The notes below the pieces were generated by a model, which did not search any database, was not told where the DNA came from, and worked only from the letters and a program-made list of their open reading frames with translations. The position numbers and the translations under genes are program-made. Below, piece after piece: positions 44,598 to 55,083 of a stretch of 64,000 nt of DNA (within the stretch, counting starts at the first letter, position 1; every line of letters starts with the position of its first letter). The DNA lies in NCBI GenBank assembly GCA_051530055.1, contig CM121341.1:12214001-12278000 (forward strand), given 5' to 3'. This stretch comes from Neoechinorhynchus agilis. Its lineage: Eukaryota; Acanthocephala.

Positions 44598-44940
44598 TCA
44601 GCAGATAGAATTTTCGGAATCTTATGGAGGCTGATATTTAAGAACATTGACATGTGAGATAAATGAAAGTAATGTTTAATTTGAACATTTTATTTTGCGT
44701 TCACGAAATATAAAAACGTCCTAGCTAAAAATTGTAATGTCCTTGCGGTTCACCGTTCTCTTTTTCAATGCTCATAGTTGAGCGATTAATCAATAATTGT
44801 TCACGCCTCGCACGAATGATCATCGAGTCGATTTCCTAGGAACGTCGTATTGGGTGTAGCATTTCTATTTATTGAATACCACTGCCCTTTTACTGTCGAT
44901 ATCCACAGAATCTCCAACAATGCAAATATTTTGGATTTTG
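44456..44940 (+). repeat. Copy of 5,690-6,170 and 21,134-21,615
   Basis: This holds the LINE-B upstream region and the start of its reverse-transcriptase frame, about 93-95% identical to the other copies, and stops abruptly at ttttggatt near 44,937. It extends the 40.9 kb segmental copy in a different order from copies A and B, which shows a further rearrangement. Confidence 0.7.
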
Positions 44941-44983
44941 AGACTTCAATAACGACGTTTCGGACGATGAAATTCCTATGCGC

Positions 44984-45486
44984 GATCTATTAATATTATT
45001 GCATGTTGTGTTGCAATTGGTTCGAACAAGTCTCATTTTCCAAAACAAAATTTATCGCTTAAGCAAGCTCTTGGTTCTACAAAATATAGAAGTTTGTCAA
45101 TTTTCATATGCGGAAAGTTTCTCAGATTTTCAAATATGCATGGATTATAAGACATTTCGTCCTTTTATGCATCGTGCATTTTGAAATCAAAGTCAATCAC
45201 TCATATAAGATCACAGATAGAAAAATCCTTCAGGGTGATAGAATTCGACCTGTGGTAAACATAATCCCGGGCATGACTTAATTGAATTGTTGTTTAGGTC
45301 TACACCCGGTAAATGATTATTTATTAAAGACGTTTCGAGCCTCGTCGGGTTCTTCATCAGTTTGTTTGTTAGTAGCGTCTTTTACTAACAAACAAACCGA
45401 TGATGAACCCGACGGGGTTCGCAGAACGTCTTTAATAAATAATCGTTTACAGGGTGTAGATCTAAACAATAATTTCAATAGTATTT
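44984..45486 (+). repeat. Repeat shared with 56,990-57,492
   Basis: The first 200 bases encode an open plus frame (LVLQNIEVCQFSYAESFSDF... FMHRAF) without recognised function. A foldback element follows. Identity with the 57 kb copy is about 97%. Confidence 0.7.
45286..45472. mobile_element. Palindromic foldback element F1, copy 1
   Basis: The arms begin attgttgtttaggtctacac and end with the approximate complement, so nearly the whole element is one long hairpin with a loop of about 15 nt. Read on the minus strand, the left arm contains ctgatgaagaacccgacg... followed by gctcgaaacgtc. This resembles the CUGAUGA...GAAA core of hammerhead ribozymes. Confidence 0.8.
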
Positions 45487-45542
45487 ATATCATGCAGTCA
45501 CGTTATTTTTTATCAATGCAAATTTCTTTTTGTAAAATTATG

Positions 45543-46405
45543 TCACTTCATAACCAATGAAAGGATGCTCTTTCATGAAATAGATACTAGCGATTTTGAT
45601 CGATTTGTTATTAACAATATTCAGTTTATAAATAAAATGTAACTTTATTTCTCATCGGATTAAGTTTGAAATTCAGAATTATTACTAAGAATTTAAGGTG
45701 TTGATTAATTTGCTAAATTTCAAAAATGTAGGGCCCAACCTTTATAAAAATCTAGTACAACCTTTCAAAAATGCTAATTGTTAGATCTTTGATTGTCGTC
45801 GGTTATCTTTTGGAAAGGTATAGAAGATTTTCCGTCGGCTATTACGCTTATTTAAAGTCGCTTAAACCGTTTTGAGCAGAATGCGTAATACTTTGCACGG
45901 ACTTCGAAACTTTCGTCTTAGTAACTTTTAATACTTCTTGCAATATGGTTGGCTCCCTTAATTAACACGATCTAACCTTTATAAAACAGATTACCGTTTG
46001 GCATTGCTCGGGGAAGCTTAATCGAGGATGATCAGTATTCAAAAACTGAGACATGATCAAAAGTTATGCAAATTAAAAACATACGAACTTTGACCAATTC
46101 AAAAGTCGCCTCGTTATTATTATTATTATGTTCCGTAGGCATTAAGATCAACGGAAACTTCTTTGCGGTTTTCGATTTCATTTGATTAAATGTCAGAGAC
46201 AAAATCAATTTATGACCTAGAAAGTTTACAAAAACTTTCCAAAAATCTACATGCAGACTTTATTTTATTTTTAACACTCCCTGCCGGTCAAAATTTAAAC
46301 GATCTTTTTGCCGTCTTAAACTTTTCGCTCAATCCTATTCGAGTGCGGAGTTAACAATTTAATAACCTAAAAAAGTTCGACGGAACGGATCAAATATTGA
46401 GATCA
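45543..46405. repeat. Third direct copy of the unclassified repeat
   Basis: This matches 41,750-42,640 and 11,740-12,640 at about 95% from tgaaaggatgctctttca onward. It ends in a region shared with the start of the 144-bp array. No gene. Confidence 0.75.
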
Positions 46406-46509
46406 ATAAAATAGTCTCTATTTTCATAATCACCAAAGAACACATAAATACATGAACAACTTCTTTACAAACTTTATCTTAAACGAAAAATCCTGAGAGA
46501 CGGAAATGT

Positions 46510-46947
46510 TCTGCCACTTGTTGAACTAAAACACATCGACATTCAGTGGACCCAGGACTCGAGGAGTTGCAATGCGATCCCCATTTTGGAAGTTTTGATA
46601 ACGCGACAAGGAGAAGAGTACAATTTCCGTATACAAGAAGATTGGTAACCGACAGACATTGTCTCCCTTCATCACAATGGCAACATTTAAGTATAAAATG
46701 GCCAGGATTAAGTCGCTGTTTTGATCGTGCATACAACTACTGCTCCAACCTAGATTCCCTTAATAATAAATTTAAGATTCTTGGGCATATGCTCAAAGGA
46801 AAGGGCTACCCAATCTATGTGATGAGAAGAGCTAGTTGCAGGGTCTTCTATGGTAGGAAAACAGTGCGCCAGGAGTCGAAACAAAGGACCTTCGTAGATG
46901 CGCCATTCGACGATGACCAAGCGTATTTTAACATGCCTTCACCTTGA
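46510..46947 (+). pseudogene. Penelope-like retroelement fragment
   Basis: This looks like the end of a Penelope-type reverse-transcriptase region. Features are an FLD-like strand motif (IPILEVLITR), the conserved RA-Cys stretch (CFDRAYNYCSNLDSLNNKF), and an NGYP-like box here reading KGYPIYVM. It is broken, with at least one change of frame, and no other part of the element is seen nearby. A LINE origin is less likely. Confidence 0.55.
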
Positions 46948-46964
46948 ACTCTGTTGTTGCTCAT

Positions 46965-47440
46965 TGTCACTGATCACGGATTAAACTCATTTCGCTCCTT
47001 TACAGTCTTCGATTCTTTGTTATGATATCCCAGTTCGATCCGAACGTGATGAGCAATTGTGATCGGAATCTCGGTACGCTATTAAAAAATCCTCAGTTGA
47101 ATTCCGCCATTAACCTTCATTTAAGAAACATTCGTTATTTGTTGCATTTTAAACGATTAGCATTATAACTACATTTATTAAAATAACGTTCTAATGGTCG
47201 AATAATGAAAAATTAGCTGAATATTTTAAATAATAAAGGTTGGACGAATGTTTGATTATTTCGCGGAACGACATTCCAGTTCGATCTGAACGTGATGGGC
47301 AATTGTGATCGGAATTTCGGTTCGCTTTTAGGAAATCCTTGGTTTAAATCCGCCATTAAACTTCATTTAATAAACATTTGTTCATTGCTGTATTTTGAAT
47401 GATTAGCATTATAATTACAATTATAAAAGTAATTTCTCAA
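46965..47440. repeat. Diverged tandem duplication, about 240-bp spacing
   Basis: About 47,030-47,190 and 47,273-47,430 share ccagttcgatccgaacgtga, ttgtgatcggaat and ccgccattaa...cttcattta with about 80% identity. The stretch just before it (46,974-47,020, atcacggattaaactcattt) recurs at 49,016-49,060. No coding frame. Confidence 0.65.
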
Positions 47441-47586
47441 TAAAAGTTGTATATCGGTTTATTAGCGCTTATTTTTCATCCGTTATTGTCGATGCCTGAA
47501 AATAAGTTTAGAATAACCGTAATTTTGTGTGAAATCGATTAAAGTCCCAAATTGTTGCCCAGTGGATTTGTCGATTATTAATTGTT

Positions 47587-48271
47587 TTATTCTTCAAAGG
47601 ATGCCCTCTCCAATGCAGGAAATACTCTGCAAGTGTTAGCGTGGACTGTTTCAATGAAATCTTCAATGTCCATTTGCTTTATGTGACTAATAACCTCTGC
47701 GACTTGGCTTAAAGATCGCGATTGGGTTGTAAATAAAACTCAAAGGAAGAAACGCCAATGGCGGCTACTTTTTCAACACAAAGATCTACCTTTGATGAAA
47801 GTTCTTCGAAATAGCCACATTCACCTCGTTCAAAAACCAAAAATTCGTTGCAATTCGTTGGATGCGTTCCGACCGTGCAGAATATATTGTCTTAAATGGT
47901 GAAAATGCTTAATTCTGTAGAAATCAAAATATTCAAAAAAATTAAACGTTCTTTTTCACACTTTTGACTTTAGTTGAAATCAAAATGCTTCCTGTGCTCA
48001 TAATGCATTTGTAAATACAGTCGATTCTCAAACCTGCGACGAGGTCTACACAAACTAAGTCAATAATAACTTATTTGTTTTCAAAAGTCGACATTAAACT
48101 TTGTAATAATTTTTAGTTTGAAGGTATTCAGGCGACAACTTACTGCCCGTTTTGTGATTACTTAAATAAGACTTACTGTTAGATGTGGCCAATGAAATTG
48201 CTTCTTGTGTTGTCTTCAAATTAGTTCCGGTCACAATAATCTAATTTTACAAAGACGATTAATAATGTCAT
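47587..48271 (-). pseudogene. TatD-family DNase (TATDN1-like), decayed
   Basis: The minus strand shows three pieces. 48,271-48,177 gives DDIINRL and, one frame over, IIVTGTNLKTTQEAISLATS, with donor GTAAGT. 47,890-47,754 gives NIFCTVGTHPTNCNEF and KVDLCVEKVAAIG. 47,709-47,587 gives SQVAEVISHIKQMDIEDFIE, NTCRVFPAL and a stop. These match the N-terminal third and the C-terminus of TatD 3'-5' exonucleases, metal-dependent nucleases linked to DNA repair and apoptosis. The catalytic centre between them (the ECGLD motif, the HSF/HCR histidines and the TDAP region) is missing. The residues after AAIG (VSSFEFY) look like a decayed GECGLDFY. A frameshift in the first piece supports a pseudogene. Confidence 0.65.
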
Positions 48272-48297
48272 CTGCATAAACAAACCACGCCAACTTT

Positions 48298-48747
48298 GTG
48301 CTCCACCGCACGATTGATTACATTTGTAAGATCCTCTTAAATAGAAAGCACTTAAAAATAATAACATCTTATAACTTTACGCTGGTGAACTTTGCGTCCA
48401 TTGTATATTCCTTGATACATGAAATCTACCGCGAAATTATAAACGGTACTGTTTTATTTAAAAAAAAGATGAAACCTGTAAGATTTGCACCCACATCTAA
48501 GAATACCTTTTCATTTAGATGCAAGATAAAAAGAATTTACCTATTAATCGTCGCCTCATTGACCTTTGTTAATCAGTGGTCACTATTTATCTGGAAAATG
48601 TTATATAATAATACATTTTATTTCAATAGTACCCATGACATGATCTTTCCCTTAACCAAGCTTTTATTTTTTAATAATCATCTTTACTCCGTTTCCTATA
48701 GGAATAATTTTATTTCTACCGATTCCTTTTTCGTTCGGTGCATTTAA
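48298..48747 (+). other. 149-codon ORF of doubtful status
   Basis: This is an open plus frame with very high Phe, Ile, Asn and Tyr content (FYFNSTHDMIFPLTKLLFF). It matches nothing I know and begins where the TatD remnant's upstream intron ends on the other strand. It is more likely a chance AT-rich ORF than a gene. Confidence 0.2.
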
Positions 48748-49106
48748 GCTTCCATAGGATTTCAATATTCTACTATAAACTACCTTATCAATTCTATGTC
48801 TTATAAAGACAAAAAGAGCTGTTTTCATTAACTAATAGGTTAGTTTTTTGAAGGCAAGTAGGGGTATTGAGGAGCTAAGAGTTAGCTACTTGCTCAGCCC
48901 CCACTCCCTTCTTCGCTTTACTCTACCTTTAGATTTTACGTTGATTATTAGAATCAACTCAATCTAAAGAAAAAACTCATAAACTAACAGTATGCGCGTA
49001 TTAATAATAAATATCACGGATTAAACTCAATTTGCTCCTTTACAGTCTTCGATTTTTTGTTTATTGGTTTCTCCCACTCCTATTACCAGTCGCCACATTG
49101 TCATTC

Positions 49107-49210
49107 TACTCTTCATCATCAAGATTTTTCGTTTCGTTTTCTACATCCTCCTTGGGCTTCGTCGTAACTGTCTTTTCCATTTCGTCGGTTGCAGGAATGC
49201 GTTTAATAAC
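49107..49210 (-). other. Possible acidic C-terminal exon
   Basis: The minus frame reads IPATDEMEKTVTTKPKEDVE, then NETKNLDDEE and a stop at 49,109-49,107. Composition is charged and protein-like, unlike the AT-rich surroundings. No splice partner can be identified. From 49,211 to 50,950 I see no gene on either strand. Confidence 0.2.
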
Positions 49211-50959
49211 TCAGAATCATTGTGAATGAATGCATGAAAAGGCGGTGGAGACGGGCAGCAGCAATAGTTTTCTTTTTGAAAAGGAATTCATTGTAAGGGT
49301 GTTTGCAGATGCCGTTCAAAAAGATCAAAACAATGAAATCTAGAATGTACGCTCAGAGCTAATAAATATTGTCCATTTTTCACAAAATCAGCGGGCGCGG
49401 AAACGCAATTTGTTCTTTGTAAAGTAGGATCTTAGATCTTCTAACGGAACGACGTGAGCGAAACGGACATTCACATCTAATCGTCTTTCTAGAAGACAAA
49501 TGAATCAAGTCAATAGAACCCAAAAAGGAAATCAGCTCTTTGATTTTGCATTAAGTGATTTTCAAGAAATTAAAGTTGCACCTTAGCGACACGAGCATCT
49601 GCTTGCAGATTAATTACCAATGAATAACTTATTTTATGAAGATTTAACAGAATTAAATGTTTATCTATTGCTGCAGCTTAAAGATTGCTTCATATGTTCG
49701 GTGACGTTTAGATTAAATTTAAATCCTTCATTACAATGCTTGGAATATATAGAAAGCTTGTGGGCTTGCTTTTATTAAGCTGGCAATACTGAACAGTTTA
49801 GACCTTAAACAAAGCTTTTCTAATTTTGAACCAGTCCAGTCAAGGGCACTATAGTTTCTTAAGCATTGATATATTTCTGATGTAATAAATCTTATGCAAA
49901 TAAAATTGTCAATGGATTTTGGTTCAAAAGTAATTGCCTTTTCGATGTATAAAGTGAGCGTTTCGCCCTTAATTTTTAGACAGAAATTACCATTTTCCTG
50001 TTAGAAAGAATAGTATATCTTTCAATAGGGACTGGACTAGAATTTGTAGTCAAAAAAACGGGAAGGAATTCGCGAATCTGTATTTAATGGATAAATTCCG
50101 ATTTTTCGTAAAACAATTCAACAATTGATCAGAAATCCAGGACGGCATTGCAATCAAAAGTAAACGATAAAAGTCGTTTGAATGTCAACACAGAGTTATG
50201 CAATCTTTTGATATTTTCCACATCACTATAAGCTGCAGTCAGCCTTTGAAATCAACAACTTGCAGTCTAAAGTTGAGTCATTTTTAATAACAAAGAATTG
50301 CGTATGCTTTTATACTAAATAGGCAGCCAAGATTTTCATTTGCTTTTCCCATAGAAGAGATCAGCGCTTTTGGTATTAAGTTGATATTTCTCAATTTTAT
50401 TCTTTTTTGTCTTAGAATAACCATATCAATGATTTGATTCCTATGAAGACTCCTTGAATTTTATCACTCGGTGTATATAACTTTTAAGGGGTTTCAAGTG
50501 TTAAATTCAATTTTAAACCTTTTGCCCCAGGTTATGTTCAACGTTAAATAAACTGGAAGAGACCTCGGCCTAAAAATCAAACTCGATATGTCTAAAAATT
50601 CTAAATGAAACAGTGTAAATCGGCTGAGCATTTAGAGCTTAACGTATCTGTCTAATAAATTAGTCCATAATTCTGTAATGAATTCGTTGACAGTGAAGAG
50701 AAATGTACTTAAAGCAAGCGATCTAAAAAACGATGTAGAAGCGGATGGCTGGAGTTGCATTGCTATGCGTAAATCTTAGGTTACAAGTATAAAAACGAAG
50801 AAAAAATAAAAGATAATTCTTTGCCTGACTCACTGGGTTTCAGGAATACGCTTTTCCACGTCGCTAAGTCCTTTTACAGCGCACATTTAAGGAACTTAGT
50901 CGAAAAACCGCAAAAAAACTTGAAGGATGCGAATGCGATCCTCCTAATGCTTATGCGCC

Positions 50960-50965
50960 TTTATT
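50960..50965 (-). terminator. Likely polyadenylation signal of the ADAM10-like gene
   Basis: AATAAA on the minus strand lies about 47 nt past the ADAM10 stop codon. It is the only canonical signal close to the stop. Confidence 0.5.
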
Positions 50966-51011
50966 GGACACATATTTGATTATTATACTTATGAACATAT
51001 CGCAATTTCGC

Positions 51012-53828
51012 TCAACTCATTACTATCCTTCCGTTTAACCTTGATACGTTGCCAATCCGAGTTCCCGATTGTCGCCTTCTTAACGTAATTGGCTGATGTG
51101 GTCTCATTTCCTCTAGATATGGATTACTGGACCTCGTGTGAAGAGAACATTGATTGACCAGTACATACATGGTTGCGAACATCACTATCATGAACAATAT
51201 AATCATCCACCAATACGTTCGGGCTAACCTCTTCAAAGTTGCGACATTCCGGTCGCTAAAGATCATTTTACCCAACATAATCAACGGCCCTTCGTTCACA
51301 ACTGCTCTGCAAACGTCAAACGCATCACAATATCCTTCATTATTGGCACACGAAGATCCTTTTCGAAGAACATAACCTGTTCCGTTAGCACTTAACTGAA
51401 AAGTGTCGTAACAAGAACTTGACGAGTTTGAGAATCGATATCTACATCCAAGATGGCACATTTGCTTCTTAACATCGATTGTCTTTGATTTGAGATCACC
51501 ACTGAGTTGACACTGTTCCATTCCAAACAATGAACAAATGGATTGCGAGCATTCTCCATTACTACAAAGTCCAGTCTTATCATTGCAAAATGTACCATCT
51601 TTTTTAAAGAAGTTCATATTTGTCGTCGGACACTGAGAGTTTTTCCCATCACAATAAACAGCTTCAAGGCAGCCTTTCTCTTGTCTCTGTTGGCATACAA
51701 CCGAGCTTTGAAGCGGTTGGCAATTGGTGCCACAACATCGTCCCTGTGACTGACTACATTGGGCGGACGCCATCAGTTTGCATCGTCGCTCAGGTGGAGC
51801 ATTAGCCGGCTCACAACATCGATCGTTGACCTTATCACAATCCTCATCATATCCACAATCGCAATCTTCACCCGGCTCAGTTATACGGTTTCCACAAAAC
51901 TCTGCTGTGCATTTCTCAAGACAATTCGGTTTGTGAACTATTTCGCCTTTAACCATTAATACCACGATTTCGCCCATATCCAATAAAGAACATGGAGAAA
52001 ATTTGTTGCTGTTATCTTCGCCTGTGGACATTGCTTTAGAAAACATGAGATAATTTCCACCCTTTGAAGCAGACGGTGCGCAGATTCCTGTTTCTGGATC
52101 ATGTTCTGCGCCGAGGTTGTGTGCGACTTCGTGTGTAAAAGTGAGTTCCATCATTCTGCGAGAAACTCGAGTGCCATAGTTAACTGTTGTTACGATTCCT
52201 CCATTATAACCGCGGAATCCGTCTTGACTTGATGATCGATCGCATATTCCTCCAACATTGTGGGATTCGGTTTTTCCAGCCCATGCCAAACCAAGTGTAC
52301 CGCCGTCAAAGTCACGAGCTGTGAAGGTGTAAGCCAAACAGTACTCGCTGAAGTCTTGTCGTGAATGGGCTGTCAAGAATGATAGAACATCCAAGTATGG
52401 CTCACAAAGACGAGATCTGTCTTGTGAAACACAATCACTGGGTAACATTATTTTTGTTCGTTTAATTTGCAATTGGAAGCCTCTGTATCCGATATTGTTG
52501 TGAAAAAAATCAACCTCTCGATAGATCTCATTTGCAGCTTCGACGGTCTTATGCGACAGATGAATTTGATTCAATACATATTTTAGAAATCGATTAGCAA
52601 AATCTGCATGAAACACAAAAGAGATTGCCGGGCGATTTCGAGACTATAGAACTCGAGTCGATTAGTTGTGTATATTTACCAGAGAAGATGAACTAAACCC
52701 CATCAAAAATAAAAGGGTTTAAGTGGTTGATTAATGAAATCGATTTGCGCATTTCGATTACCTGATCCTCCATTTAAATGTGATAAGCTACAATGATAGA
52801 TATGAGCAATGAAGACACCTGTTAATATTGTGAGCGTGTGGAAATGAGTAAAACCTAAGTATACTTAAAGACATTCTGAAAATGTTAATACCGAGGAAGA
52901 TTACGACACGGCAACAATCAGCTTGGAAGTAACGGTATATGTAAATGAACCGGATGATTATCGACAATTCCCTTATGCTAGATCCCAAGCTCCTCAAAAC
53001 GAGTAAACAACCAACGGATCGTCCATAAAAACGACGCATACAGAAGCGATTAGATTTGCTGAGACATAAAATTGATTTTCTAAATTACAAAACGTTAAGA
53101 CGAAACTATTGGGGTTGCAGTCCATAAGCGGTAAATGGTCATTATGCTACTAAGTGTGGCAGTCCGAATTTCGAAGAAGACCGCTTACCCGCGCAACTCA
53201 TCTCTCGTTCATATGGAAAAGATCGAGAATTGCCATCTCTGTAAGTCGAACGTCTCTTTGTCCTTCATTTCTATATATATCATTCCAAAGAGCGATATCT
53301 GATCGGATATAAATATGACAACACGATTTGCCTTTGGGCCAATCAAAACTCGATTTGACAGCCCTCGAGACTCGTCTGCTAACCGGCCTAACCAAACCAT
53401 ATTTTTCTTGACTGATAAAATCAAAAGTGCCATTAATGCGACGTACGTCTTTAAGGCTGTATACAGCTAGCTCGGTAGATTCTGGATATCCGAATCGCGA
53501 TAAGGGTTCAATTGAGAAAGTAGTTTGATTTCCGAAAGTGACATCGCCATCGAATCTATGTTTGCCTATCAGAGATCCTTTAACCTTTGAATTAGGATGA
53601 CCTTGAGCAGATAAGTAGAATTAAAAATGTGACCATGGCACTACGAACCATGCACTTTTCCTTCTATGATCCACCCATCCGACTGATTTGGTATTAAAGG
53701 ACGAATGCTATGACAAGAAATGACAAGAGCATCTTCGGTACCGACGAATTTGATGACGAATGGATTATAAGTGGAGAGTGGATAAGATTGCTTCGAAACG
53801 ACGGCCCTGCGGTATTTACTGACTATAT
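51012..53828 (-). CDS. ADAM10: ADAM10/Kuzbanian-type membrane metalloprotease
   Basis: This is a zinc sheddase that cleaves membrane proteins such as Notch. Exons: 53,828-53,649 (prodomain, SDGWIIEGKVHG), 53,601 to about 53,210 (SKVKGSLIGKHRFDGDVTF; basic cleavage region SRRVSRAVK; catalytic-domain start CHIYIRSDIALW), and 52,603-51,012. In the last exon, residue numbers from an upstream Met place HEVAHNLGAEHD at 162-173, the Met-turn YLMFSKAM near 190, the disintegrin/Cys-rich region at about 232-440, one membrane helix at about 468-488, and a tail SSNPYLEE...RRRQ like the vertebrate one. The intron 53,648-53,602 is 47 nt (gttcgt...caag). The donor leaving the second exon is unclear, because the frame meets TGA near 53,198. 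The signal-peptide exon was not found. HEVAH has Ala where most have Gly. Confidence 0.9.
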
Positions 53829-54015
53829 CTAAATCGAAAAAAGGTTGATGATAATCGAACGCGAGTTAGCAAACCGTTTATTGAGCAATCGAGTGATCCA
53901 GTATAAAAAATGATTACACAAATAGTCATTTGGACATACATTGGGTTGATTTCGTTCTTCTCTAAAGGGGCTATAAGAAATACATGAAAGTGAGACTGAT
54001 GTGCTTATGATGCAG

Positions 54016-54107
54016 AAAGGCAACGTGCTCTGATGGAGGCGGAGGAGGAGGAAGCACGATGCCCACGATCCGATGCAAGTGATGAAATTACTTAGAAGGA
54101 AAAAGTG
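54016..54107 (+). other. Possible acidic C-terminal exon, plus strand
   Basis: After an acceptor-like gatgcag, the plus frame reads ERQRALMEAEEEEARCPRSD and ends ASDEIT with TAG. It sits just upstream of the ADAM10 prodomain exon on the other strand and could be the end of a neighbouring gene. No upstream exon is certain. Confidence 0.2.
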
Positions 54108-54925
54108 TTTTTGAGATTAGTCTTTGGTCACTTCTCAAATTTTAAAATCTTAATTGCGGAGTTTGGAAAACGGTTTAGGGACTGAGTTGTAGTTCAGGGG
54201 GGGATTTTGTTATGCCTGAAGGAAAGCGGAAGAGAGTCTGAAAAGTGAAGACTGACACCACGCCCATTCTAGGAGTTGCAGAGATTGAAAGCACTTTAAT
54301 TATGAAAAGAGTTTAAATCGCCTTTTTTACTACATTTGGAAAATTTCCTGTTTGTTTCTGTTCTTGTGCAAAATTTATATCGGTTTTTGTGAAGATTTTA
54401 GTATCCTTACCTATCTTTTAGACCTGAGGAAGTCCGACGATACGGGCCACCAAACAAAGTATATAAATGTGAAATGACGACAATTTCCTCATGAAATATC
54501 GGTGTCAATCGATTTTTTCGAAATTCTAACTAATTCAGTTTTGTAACAATTCGAATCAAACTATGTAGTCGAATCAGGGGCTGGCGGGCTTATTTATCGG
54601 TTTTATGAATCTATGGCAGTTTTCTATTAAAGAAATTTATGGATGGGAATCAAATTAAATTTGATTGATGACTGTTTTAAACCTGGAGGCTGATAATGCC
54701 GCGTTTACTGTATCTACGTTCAATATCAATAAAAAAATAGATATGATAACAAAATGTGATATTGATCGATCGCTATTTTTTTAGGTAAGCATTCAAGCTT
54801 ACCGTGGAACGATCGCTTGCTTTGGGTAATCCACTGTTTTTGATTGGGTGTTCTTATGGATTAGCCATTCAAAGCACTCTAAATGGGGTAAACAATTCTC
54901 AAGAGCCAAGTTCGAAACTATAGAC
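54108..54925. other. Intergenic sequence
   Basis: No gene is seen. Near 54,421 ctgaggaagtccgacgatac resembles, loosely, the ctgatga-containing arm of foldback F1 and may be a relic of a related element. Confidence 0.4.
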
Positions 54926-55083
54926 TTATTGTTTAGAAGTCTCCACCCGATAAATAATTTTTTTATTAAAAACGTTTTGAACCTCGTCGGGTTCATCATC
55001 AGTTTGTTAGTTATTATGATGAACCCGACGAGGTTCGAAACGTTTTAAAAAATATTTACCTGCTGAACACCTAAACAATAAGC
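54926..55083. mobile_element. Palindromic foldback element F1, copy 2
   Basis: The ends are a perfect inverted pair, ttattgtttag and ctaaacaataa. The inner arms carry aacctcgtcgggttcatcat and its complement. On the plus strand the right arm reads gatgatgaacccgacgaggttcgaaacg (about 55,014-55,041). It is about 70% identical to copies 1 and 3, so it is a different subfamily. Confidence 0.8.

Noticed and set aside
48820-48970. Short inverted motifs (agctaa/ttagct, gttagttttt/aaaaaactcataaactaac) as a structured RNA gene
   Set aside because: Stems are 6-7 bp and not nested into a known fold; AT-rich DNA yields such matches by chance.
51154-51959. Plus-strand ORFs across the ADAM10-like exon
   Set aside because: They are antisense to a clearly conserved disintegrin and Cys-rich coding region.
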